NCBI GenBank assembly: GCA_947456915.1
Contig: CANGUQ010000229.1
Location: 1-6,369, forward strand
Source: Betaproteobacteria bacterium
GTDB taxonomy: Bacteria; Pseudomonadota; Gammaproteobacteria; Burkholderiales; CAIKXV01
Length of the DNA: 6,369 nt
Reading direction: 5' to 3'
Shown here: piece by piece, positions 1 to 4,904 of the stretch
Position numbering within the stretch: the first letter of the stretch is position 1
Layout: each line of letters starts with the position of its first letter
Notes under the pieces: generated by a model
Told to the model about the DNA's origin: nothing
The model's database searches: none
What the model saw: the letters and a program-made list of their open reading frames with translations, nothing else
Position numbers and translations under genes: made by a program

Positions 1-945
1 GGCGTCGAGATGCACGCCTGCGGTCCGTGGTGCCAGGGGCCGGTGGTGCCGATGACGCTGAACATGCTCAAGCGCTTCGACCTGCACGCGATGGGCCACA
101 ACTCGGCGCAGTACATCCACGCGATCACCGAAGCGCTCAAGCTCGCGTTCTCCGACCGCCACCACTTCTTCGGCGATCCGCGCTTCGTCGACGTGCCGAT
201 CGAGGCGCTGATCTCGCAGGCCTACGCCGATGCGCGCTCGCAGCTGATCGCCCCCGATCGCGCGTGGCCGGAGATGCCCCCGCCCGGCGACCCGCGCAAC
301 GAGGCAGAGGCGCGGCTCGCACCGATGCCGCAGCCGCAACCGCCGGAGCGCACGCCGCTTGCCGACACGTCCTACGCCTGCGTCGTCGACCGCCACGGCA
401 ATGCGTTTTCGGTGACGCCGTCCGACGGGTCCAACAACTCGCCGCTGGTTCCCGGACTGGGCATCGTGTGCTCCGGGCGTGGCACGCAGTCGTGGGCCGA
501 TCCGCGCTACCGCGCCTCGGTGGCGCCCGGCGTGCGTCCGCGCCTCACGCCCAATCCTTCGCTCGCGCTGAAGGACGGCAAGGTCTTCATGCCGCTGGGC
601 ACGCCCGGCGGCGACGTGCAGTGCCAGGCGATGGTCCAGGTGTTCCTCAACGTCGTGCTGTTCGGCATGGATCCGCAGGCGGCGATCGAGGCGCCGCGCT
701 TCTCCAGCTACAGCTTCCCGGGGTCGTTCGAGCCCCATCCCTACTACCCCGGACAGCTCGCCCTCGAGGGGCGCATCGATCGCGGCGTCGGTGCCGAGCT
801 CGATCGCCTCGGGCATCGCACGTTCTGGTGGGAGGACTACACCTGGCTCGCCGGTGCGCCGTGCGCGATCGTCGTCGACCCGGTCACCGGGGTGCGCAGC
901 GCCGGTGCCGATCCGCGGCGGCCCGCCTACGCGCTGGGCTGGTAG
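1..945 (+). CDS. Gamma-glutamyltransferase-family Ntn-hydrolase, 3' part (N-terminus outside window)
   Basis: This is the last 314 codons of a gamma-glutamyltranspeptidase-like enzyme; the family is usually 530-600 residues, made as a proenzyme that cleaves itself into two subunits. The reading frame is open from base 1. Visible parts, counted in codons from base 1, are the end of the large subunit (EALKLAFSDR and GDPRFVD) and the DTSYACVVD segment. In that segment Thr 123 (bases 367-369) aligns with the catalytic N-terminal Thr of the small subunit, as in E. coli TTHYSVVD. The GTPGGD motif near codon 200 matches the oxyanion-hole GSPGGS. The predicted small subunit is 192 residues, the normal size. 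Residues that in E. coli GGT hold the gamma-glutamyl group (Asn411, Asp433, Ser462-Ser463) look replaced, so the substrate may not be a gamma-glutamyl compound; acylase-like GGT relatives are the alternative. Localisation cannot be judged because the N-terminus is missing. The next gene starts 43 bp downstream with no terminator between, so they are probably co-transcribed. Confidence 0.87.
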   Translation, partial: GVEMHACGPWCQGPVVPMTLNMLKRFDLHAMGHNSAQYIHAITEALKLAFSDRHHFFGDPRFVDVPIEALISQAYADARSQLIAPDRAWPEMPPPGDPRNEAEARLAPMPQPQPPERTPLADTSYACVVDRHGNAFSVTPSDGSNNSPLVPGLGIVCSGRGTQSWADPRYRASVAPGVRPRLTPNPSLALKDGKVFMPLGTPGGDVQCQAMVQVFLNVVLFGMDPQAAIEAPRFSSYSFPGSFEPHPYYPGQLALEGRIDRGVGAELDRLGHRTFWWEDYTWLAGAPCAIVVDPVTGVRSAGADPRRPAYALGW

Positions 946-972
946 CGCCGCACCCACGACAACGCCGCATCC

Positions 973-978
973 GAGGAG
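973..978 (+). promoter_or_regulatory. Ribosome binding site of the Ldh_2 gene
   Basis: GAGGAG is followed by 10 nt and then the ATG at 989. It fixes that start codon and excludes the longer in-frame reading from 791, which has no equivalent site and overlaps the preceding gene. Confidence 0.7.
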
Positions 979-988
979 AAGCCACGCC

Positions 989-2053
989 ATGCTGCACATT
1001 CCGGCCGATCGCGTCCGCCAGCAGAGCTACAACATCCTGCGCGCCTGGGGCCAGAGCGAGGAGCACGCCCGCATCACCGCCGACATCCTCACCGAGACCG
1101 ACCTGCGCGGAATCGACTCGCACGGGCTGTCGATGCTGCCGGTGTACCAGGAGCAGCTCGCCACCAAGCTGAACATGAAGCCGGACATCCGGGTCGTGCG
1201 CGAGACGCCGGTGTCGGCGCTGATCGATGCCGATGGCGGGCTCGGGCACGTGCCCGGGCACATGGGGATGAGCATGGCGATCGAGAAGGCGAAGGCGATC
1301 GGCGTGGGCATCGTCACCGTGCGCAATTCGGCGCACTACGGCGCGGCCGGCTACTACACCGACATGGCCGCGCGTGCCGGGCTGATCGGCATCTCCACCA
1401 CCTCGGCGCGCGGGCTGGCGATGGTGCCCACCTTCGGTGCCGAGCCCGTGTTCGGCACCAATCCGATCTCGGTGGCCGCGCCGGCTTCGCGCAACGCGCC
1501 ATTCAATCTGGACATGGCGACCACCACCGTGGCGGTGGGCAAGCTCAAGCTCAAGTGGCTGAACGACAAGCCGCTGCCGGCGGGCTGGGCGCTCGACGAA
1601 CAGGGCCGGCCGCTCACCGATGCGAAGCGCGCATTCGAGCTCAAGAACATCACGCCGCTGGGCGGTTCGCGGGAACTGGGCAGCCACAAGGGCTACGGGC
1701 TCGCCGCGGTGGTGAACATCCTGTCGGCAACGCTCTCCGGCGCGGCGTTCCAGCCGCTGCGCCTGCAGCGCGCCGATCCGAAGGGGCCGGACAACATCGG
1801 CCACTTCTTCCTCGCCCTCGATCCGAAGCTGTTCCGCGACGAGGGGGAGTTCGAGCACGACATGGACGAGATGCTCGACTGGCTGCGTCAGGTCAAGCCT
1901 GCAGACCCGGCGCAGCCGGTGCTGGTGCCGGGCGACCCCGAGTACCAGCAGAAGGCCGAGCGGGCCGCGAGCGGCATCCCGGTTCCGGAGAAGCTCGACG
2001 AACTGGTGCGCGCGGTGTGCCGGCAGAGCGGCGCCGCCTACGTGCTCACCTGA
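989..2053 (+). CDS. Ldh_2-family NAD(P)-dependent dehydrogenase (malate/L-lactate/ureidoglycolate type)
   Basis: This is a complete 354-residue cytoplasmic oxidoreductase of the malate/L-lactate dehydrogenase family (Ldh_2, which includes AllD, YiaK, ComC and sulfolactate dehydrogenases). The family interconverts 2-hydroxyacids and 2-oxoacids with NAD(P). The ATG at 989 is preferred over in-frame upstream codons because GAGGAG lies about 10 nt before it and because the family N-terminus begins here; starting at 791 would overlap the previous gene by 155 bases. Motifs in order: RGIDSHG (residues 40-46); NSAHYGAAGYY (113-123), whose His116 is the expected catalytic His; FGTNPIS followed by the AxP nucleotide-site segment; LDMATT (the family usually has DMATS); GSHKGYGLA (231-239); DNIGHFF; and the C-terminal VLVPGDPE...SGIPVP. 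Length and motif order are normal and no frameshift is seen. The substrate cannot be assigned from sequence alone. It follows the GGT-like gene by 43 bp and is followed by a strong hairpin. Confidence 0.94.
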   Translation: MLHIPADRVRQQSYNILRAWGQSEEHARITADILTETDLRGIDSHGLSMLPVYQEQLATKLNMKPDIRVVRETPVSALIDADGGLGHVPGHMGMSMAIEKAKAIGVGIVTVRNSAHYGAAGYYTDMAARAGLIGISTTSARGLAMVPTFGAEPVFGTNPISVAAPASRNAPFNLDMATTTVAVGKLKLKWLNDKPLPAGWALDEQGRPLTDAKRAFELKNITPLGGSRELGSHKGYGLAAVVNILSATLSGAAFQPLRLQRADPKGPDNIGHFFLALDPKLFRDEGEFEHDMDEMLDWLRQVKPADPAQPVLVPGDPEYQQKAERAASGIPVPEKLDELVRAVCRQSGAAYVLT

Positions 2054-2059
2054 AGCAGG

Positions 2060-2094
2060 GCGGCAACGGGCGATCCCGCACCGCCCGTTGCCGC
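2060..2094 (+). terminator. Strong hairpin after the Ldh_2 gene (terminator or mRNA 3'-end stabiliser)
   Basis: The arm GCGGCAACGGGCG (2060-2072) is perfectly complementary to CGCCCGTTGCCGC (2082-2094), giving a 13-bp stem with a 9-nt loop (ATCCCGCAC). It begins 7 nt after the TGA of the dehydrogenase gene. No T-tract follows on either strand, so it is not a textbook intrinsic terminator. In high-GC bacteria such T-poor hairpins often lie at transcript ends and either aid termination or block 3' exonucleases. It separates the GGT/Ldh_2 unit from the DUF2189 gene. Confidence 0.6.
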
Positions 2095-2137
2095 GGATCG
2101 CACCCGCACAGCCGAACCTGCCCGAGAGCGCCCGCCG

Positions 2138-2941
2138 ATGCCTGCGCTGGACGACGATCCGCCGCAACCGGCCGACACGCCGGGCGTGCAACGCCTGTTC
2201 GACCCGCCTGCCGCCCGCACGCTGGCCGCCGGCGCACCGGTACGCTGGCTGGCGCTCGCTGCAGCCGATCTGCGTGCGATGCCGCTGGCGAGCCTGTTCT
2301 ACGGCGGGGTGTTCGTGGCGATGGCCTGCACGCTCGAGCACTTCCTCACCGACGGAGCGGTGATGCTCGCGCTGGTCACCGGCTTCACGCTGGTGGCGCC
2401 GTTTCTGGCGACCGGTCTGTACGCGCTCGCACGCGAGCGCGAGCAGGGCGCTCGCCCGTCCTTCACCGCGTCGCTGGTGGCGTGGCGCCGCAACTTCGGC
2501 CAGGTGTCGCTGTACGGCGTGCTCCTCACGCTGCTGCTGGCGGCCTGGGTCAGGGTCTCGGTGGTGATCGTTGCGCTGTTCTTCGATCAGCCGGGAGCAG
2601 ATGTCCGGCAGATCCTCGCCGGGCTGCTGGACGATCCGCAGGGCTGGCTGTTCCTCGCCGTGTACTTCGCCGCCGGTGCCGCCTTCGCACTTCTCGTGTT
2701 CGCCTCCAGCGCAGTGTCCGTGCCGCTGCTGCTCGACCGTCCGCTCGACGTGCTCTCGGCGATGATTGCGAGCGTGCAGGCGGTGCGGCGCAATTCGCGC
2801 CCGATGCTCGCTTGGGCGGCGCTGATCGCGGCGCTGATCGCCGTCAGCATGCTCGCGCGTTTCGTGCCGCTGCTCGTGGTGACGCCGCTGCTGGGTTACG
2901 CGAGCTGGCATGCCTATCGCGAGGTGCTGGAGACGCCGTAG
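2138..2941 (+). CDS. DUF2189-family multi-pass inner membrane protein
   Basis: This is a 267-residue integral membrane protein that I recognise as DUF2189, a family of unknown function common in proteobacteria. A charged, proline-rich cytoplasmic N-terminus (about 1-35) leads into the family opening WLALAAADLRAMPLASLFYG. Hydrophobic segments follow at about 50-68, 74-97 (containing the typical APFLATGLYALARERE), 122-148, 168-195 and 222-255; the last may be two helices. The segment around SAVSVPLLLDRPLDVLSAMIAS (190-212) and the C-terminal LGYASWHAYREVL (252-264) are also typical. The ATG at 2138 has only a weak purine stretch upstream (GAGAG, 2124-2128), and no better start fits the family N-terminus. 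It lies 84 bp after the Ldh_2 gene, beyond a strong hairpin, so linkage to the catabolic genes is doubtful. Biochemical function is unknown. Confidence 0.87.
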   Translation: MPALDDDPPQPADTPGVQRLFDPPAARTLAAGAPVRWLALAAADLRAMPLASLFYGGVFVAMACTLEHFLTDGAVMLALVTGFTLVAPFLATGLYALAREREQGARPSFTASLVAWRRNFGQVSLYGVLLTLLLAAWVRVSVVIVALFFDQPGADVRQILAGLLDDPQGWLFLAVYFAAGAAFALLVFASSAVSVPLLLDRPLDVLSAMIASVQAVRRNSRPMLAWAALIAALIAVSMLARFVPLLVVTPLLGYASWHAYREVLETP

Positions 2942-2960
2942 CGGGTGTTGCCCCGCCACT

Positions 2961-2989
2961 GTGACCTGACGTACGTTCGAATGTGTAAC
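2961..2989 (+). promoter_or_regulatory. Candidate promoter for the small secreted-protein gene
   Basis: GTGACC (2961-2966), a 17-bp spacer and TGTAAC (2984-2989) each match 4 of 6 sigma-70 consensus positions. They lie in the only AT-richer part of the 153-bp gap before the gene at 3095. Transcription from here would leave a leader of roughly 100 nt. The match is weak and could be chance. Confidence 0.3.
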
Positions 2990-3081
2990 AGTCCCCGCCG
3001 GGCACGGCGCTGCGTCATCATTCCGGCCATCGGCGCGTTATTGCGAGCATCTCGACGAGTCACCGGCCGCAGCGTGTTGCC

Positions 3082-3091
3082 GGGGAGGGGG
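3082..3091 (+). promoter_or_regulatory. Ribosome binding site that selects the GTG start at 3095
   Basis: A purine run, GGGGAGGGGG, lies just upstream of GTG at 3095-3097. Translation from that GTG gives a normal basic-then-hydrophobic signal peptide. The upstream in-frame ATG at 2945 would add 50 residues with no family character and bury the signal sequence. Confidence 0.65.
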
Positions 3092-3094
3092 CAC

Positions 3095-3598
3095 GTGAAA
3101 GCGATACGCATCAGCAGAGCAATGTGTGCGGCAGCGGCGGGTGCCTTCGGCACGCTCGCCGCAGCAAGCGCTGCCGCCGGCGGCTGGCACGGCCACGGCC
3201 ACGGTTACAGATACGGCGGGCCCCGCGTGGGCGTGTACATCGGGGCGCCGGTGTACGTCCCGCCGCCGCGCCTGGTCGTGCCGCGCCTGGCGATCGTCTA
3301 TGCGCCGCCGGTCTACTATTCGGCCCCGGTCTGGGTGCCGCCAGTGATCGTGCCACCGCGCGTCATCCACGTCGGTCCGCCGGTGTACATCGAGCGCAAC
3401 GAACAGCAGGTGCCGCAGTACGTTCCGCCGCCGGCCGGCGCTGTACCGCCGTCGCTGCCGCCCCAGGCCGCGGTGCCGCTGTCGCCTGCGTTCGACTGGT
3501 TCTTCTGTGCCGACAGCAACGCCTTCTACCCGTACGTGCGCGAGTGCGCGACGCCGTGGCAGCGGGTGCCGGCACAGCCGGCGTCGATACCCCGCTGA
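3095..3598 (+). CDS. Small secreted Pro/Tyr/Val-rich protein, function unknown
   Basis: This is a 167-residue predicted exported protein starting at GTG. Residues 1-28 form a signal peptide: a basic start (MKAIRISR), an alanine-rich hydrophobic core, and likely cleavage after ASA (26) or SAAA (28). The mature protein starts with a His-Gly run (WHGHGHGYRYGG, 31-42). A low-complexity region follows (about 43-125) built from repeated PVYVPPP-, PPVYY- and PPVIVPP-like units. The protein ends with a compact conserved-looking tail, FDWFFCADSNAFYPYVRECATPW (133-155), then QRVPAQP. Cys138 and Cys151 could form a disulfide in the periplasm. I recognise this as a type of hypothetical protein frequent in betaproteobacteria whose tail has a WYYC...YYPYV..C...W..VPA pattern; no function is established that I know of. 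It is probably monocistronic: 153 bp separates it from the DUF2189 gene and the next gene is convergent. An envelope or outer-membrane-associated role is inference. Confidence 0.78.
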   Translation: MKAIRISRAMCAAAAGAFGTLAAASAAAGGWHGHGHGYRYGGPRVGVYIGAPVYVPPPRLVVPRLAIVYAPPVYYSAPVWVPPVIVPPRVIHVGPPVYIERNEQQVPQYVPPPAGAVPPSLPPQAAVPLSPAFDWFFCADSNAFYPYVRECATPWQRVPAQPASIPR

Positions 3599-3626
3599 CG
3601 CCTGGCCGAAGACACGGCTGCAGGCA

Positions 3627-3645
3627 GGGTCGCGGCAGCCGACCC
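3627..3645. terminator. Weak hairpin between two convergent genes
   Basis: GGGTCG (3627-3632) and CGACCC (3640-3645) form a 6-bp perfect stem with a 7-nt loop in the 80-bp gap between the secreted-protein gene and the solute-binding-protein gene. It is GC-only apart from one T-A pair, and no T-tract lies on either side. Overlapping GCGGC/GCCGC pairings nearby compete with it. The position suits a bidirectional terminator, but the sequence support is poor. Confidence 0.25.
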
Positions 3646-3678
3646 GCGGCGCGGCCGACCGGCAGCCGCACGACCCGG

Positions 3679-4674
3679 CTATTCCGCCTTCAGCCCCAGC
3701 GCGCGCACGATCTTGCCGCTGCGCTCGGTCTCCATCCTCAGGAAGGCGTCGAATTCGGTCGGACTCATCGTCGCCGGCGTGAGACCGAGCCGGGCGAAGG
3801 TGTCGATCACCTCGGGCAGCTGCATCGCCCGCAGCAGCTCGCCGTGCAGCCGGTCGAGCGCGGCCTTCGGCGTGCCGGCCCGGGCGACCGCGCCGAACCA
3901 GTTGGTCACGTCGAAGCCGGGGTAGCCCGACTCGGCGATCGTCGGTACCGACTTGAGCGCATCGGAGCGGCGCAGCGAAGTCACCGCGATCGGGCGCATG
4001 CGCCCCGAGGCGATGTACGGCGAGCAGTCGAGCACGTTGCCGATCAGCATGCTGGTGTGACCGCCCAGCACCGAGGTGGCCGCCGGGGCGCCGCCACCGA
4101 AGGCGACGTTGATCATGCTGATCTTCGCCGTCTCCGAGAACAGCTCGCCGGCGATGCGCCCGCCGCCCAGTGCGCTCGAGACACCCCAGGTGAGCTCGCC
4201 TGGCCGTGCGCGGGCGAGTCCGACCAGCTCCTTCACCGTCTTCGCCGGCAGCGACGGGTGCACGCAGATGATCAGCGGGTTGTAGACCAGCCGGGTCAGC
4301 GGTGCGAAGTCCTTCTGCGAATCGTAGGGCAGCTTGCCGTAGGCCGCCGGGTTCACCGTGAAGCTGGTGGCGATGATGTTGAACGTGTGGCCGTCGGCCG
4401 GCGCGCGCACGAGCTGTTCAGTCGCGATCACCGTGTTTGCGCCGGTGCGGTTCTCCACCACCACCTGCTGGCCGATCGACTTCGACATCGCCTGCGCGAC
4501 CGTGCGGCCGACCGTGTCGCCGACGCCGCCGGGCGGGAACGGGACGAGCAGCCGCAGCGGTCTGGACGGGAAGTCCTGCGCACTCGCCGGCACGATACCG
4601 GCACCGATCAGCGCCCCGGCGAGGCACGACAGGACGGCTCCTGCACTGCAGCGAACACGCGTGATCGGATTCAT
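3679..4674 (-). CDS. Bug/TctC-family periplasmic solute-binding protein
   Basis: This is a 331-residue tripartite tricarboxylate transporter receptor-type binding protein, normal length for the family. Known ligands of relatives are mostly carboxylates and other small organic acids or amides. A Sec signal peptide (1-32) ends in PASA with cleavage before QDFPSRPLRLLVPFPPGG. The PFPPGGVGDTVGR loop (45-57) is the family's ligand-loop signature. Further family segments are VVVENRTGANTVIATE, YGKLPYDSQKDFAPL, FGGGAPAATSVLGGH, SGRMRPIAVTS and WFGAVARAGTPKAALDRLH. The second ligand loop reads GANT where many relatives have GAGG. The ATG at 4674-4672 is chosen because AGGAGG sits 7 nt upstream; the in-frame GTG at 4680 directly abuts that site. 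No TctA/TctB membrane genes are visible, so it is an orphan receptor in this window. It is divergent from the amidohydrolase gene, which may act on its ligand (inference). Confidence 0.95.
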   Translation of the reverse strand: MNPITRVRCSAGAVLSCLAGALIGAGIVPASAQDFPSRPLRLLVPFPPGGVGDTVGRTVAQAMSKSIGQQVVVENRTGANTVIATEQLVRAPADGHTFNIIATSFTVNPAAYGKLPYDSQKDFAPLTRLVYNPLIICVHPSLPAKTVKELVGLARARPGELTWGVSSALGGGRIAGELFSETAKISMINVAFGGGAPAATSVLGGHTSMLIGNVLDCSPYIASGRMRPIAVTSLRRSDALKSVPTIAESGYPGFDVTNWFGAVARAGTPKAALDRLHGELLRAMQLPEVIDTFARLGLTPATMSPTEFDAFLRMETERSGKIVRALGLKAE

Positions 4675-4681
4675 CGGCACT

Positions 4682-4687
4682 CCTCCT
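4682..4687 (-). promoter_or_regulatory. Ribosome binding site of the solute-binding-protein gene
   Basis: On the minus strand this reads AGGAGG, a perfect Shine-Dalgarno sequence 7 nt before the ATG whose A is at 4674. It decides in favour of the ATG rather than the GTG at 4680, which would leave almost no spacing. Confidence 0.8.
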
Positions 4688-4759
4688 GCATCGGATGTCG
4701 TTACGGTCTTTTCTGCCGTGGCCGCGCCGCGAGGCAGCGCGACGGTTGCAGCTTGCGCG

Positions 4760-4790
4760 ATTGTAGGCTTCGCCGCTGCCGGGCGCGCAA
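4760..4790 (-). promoter_or_regulatory. Candidate promoter of the solute-binding-protein gene
   Basis: On the minus strand, TTGCGC (4790-4785) is followed after 19 bp by TACAAT (4765-4760). TACAAT matches five of six bases of the -10 consensus. The 19-bp spacer is longer than ideal, so the -35 assignment is less secure than the -10. The predicted transcript would start near 4752, leaving a leader of about 75-80 nt. Confidence 0.5.
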
Positions 4791-4796
4791 CCGCGT

Positions 4797-4811
4797 TCTC
4801 GATCTTTGAGA
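4797..4811. promoter_or_regulatory. Interrupted dyad overlapping the -35 of the amidohydrolase promoter (possible operator)
   Basis: TCTC, seven bases, then GAGA forms a 15-bp interrupted dyad with the 4-7-4 geometry seen in many LysR-type regulator boxes. It lacks the usual T-N11-A at positions 2 and 14. It lies between the two back-to-back promoters and includes the plus-strand -35 TTGAGA. A flanking GGCGCG (4782-4787) and CGCGCC (4812-4817) are also inverted relative to each other. No regulator gene is visible in the window. Confidence 0.3.
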
Positions 4812-4834
4812 CGCGCCACGACGTCGGCTACCAT
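4806..4834 (+). promoter_or_regulatory. Candidate promoter of the amidohydrolase gene
   Basis: TTGAGA (4806-4811, five of six consensus bases), an ideal 17-bp spacer, then TACCAT (4829-4834, four of six). Predicted transcription would begin around 4841, about 64 nt before the start codon. Its -35 lies only 15 bp from the -35 of the opposite promoter, so both genes could share one regulator. Confidence 0.5.
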
Positions 4835-4841
4835 GGCTGCA

Positions 4842-4858
4842 GTGCCGCGCGGCGGCAC
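4842..4858 (+). promoter_or_regulatory. Perfect 7-bp inverted repeat at the predicted transcription start of the amidohydrolase gene
   Basis: GTGCCGC (4842-4848), three bases (GCG), then GCGGCAC (4852-4858). It sits where transcription from the candidate promoter would begin, so it could be an operator on DNA or a 5'-leader hairpin protecting the mRNA. A chance palindrome is possible in such GC-rich DNA. Confidence 0.4.
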
Positions 4859-4904
4859 GTTCATCGATGGCCATCACAACACGACAACGGCAAGGGAGGC
4901 AGCG

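Noticed and set aside
791..988. Upstream extension of the Ldh_2 gene to an ATG at 791
   Set aside because: It would overlap the GGT-like gene by 155 bases. It adds a Pro/Ser/Arg-rich segment foreign to the family and ignores the GAGGAG site before 989.
2941..2956. Short hairpin GCGGG-TGTTGC-CCCGC after the DUF2189 gene
   Set aside because: The stem is only 5 bp with no T-tract and includes the last base of the stop codon. Such pairings are common by chance at this GC content.
884..2959. 691-codon open frame on the minus strand
   Set aside because: It lies antisense to the well-supported Ldh_2 and DUF2189 genes. Its translation is rich in His, Arg, Ala and Gln without any domain, the usual product of reading high-GC coding DNA backwards.
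1555..2964. 469-codon open frame on the plus strand
   Set aside because: It is an out-of-frame reading across the end of the Ldh_2 gene, the hairpin and the DUF2189 gene. It is Arg/Ala-rich and has no credible start or domain.
2945..3094. Upstream ATG at 2945 for the secreted-protein gene
   Set aside because: It adds 50 basic residues in front of a clear signal peptide and has no ribosome binding site. The GTG at 3095 has a strong one.
4600..4630. Possible lipoprotein signal around Cys17 of the solute-binding protein
   Set aside because: The residues before Cys17 are Val-Leu-Ser, with Leu at the -2 position where small residues are needed. The hydrophobic core continues past it to a normal PASA|Q signal peptidase I site.
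3124..4809. 561-codon open frame on the plus strand
   Set aside because: It overlaps the secreted-protein gene in another frame and runs antisense through the solute-binding-protein gene. The product is Arg/Ala-rich and low complexity, with no recognisable motif or ribosome site.
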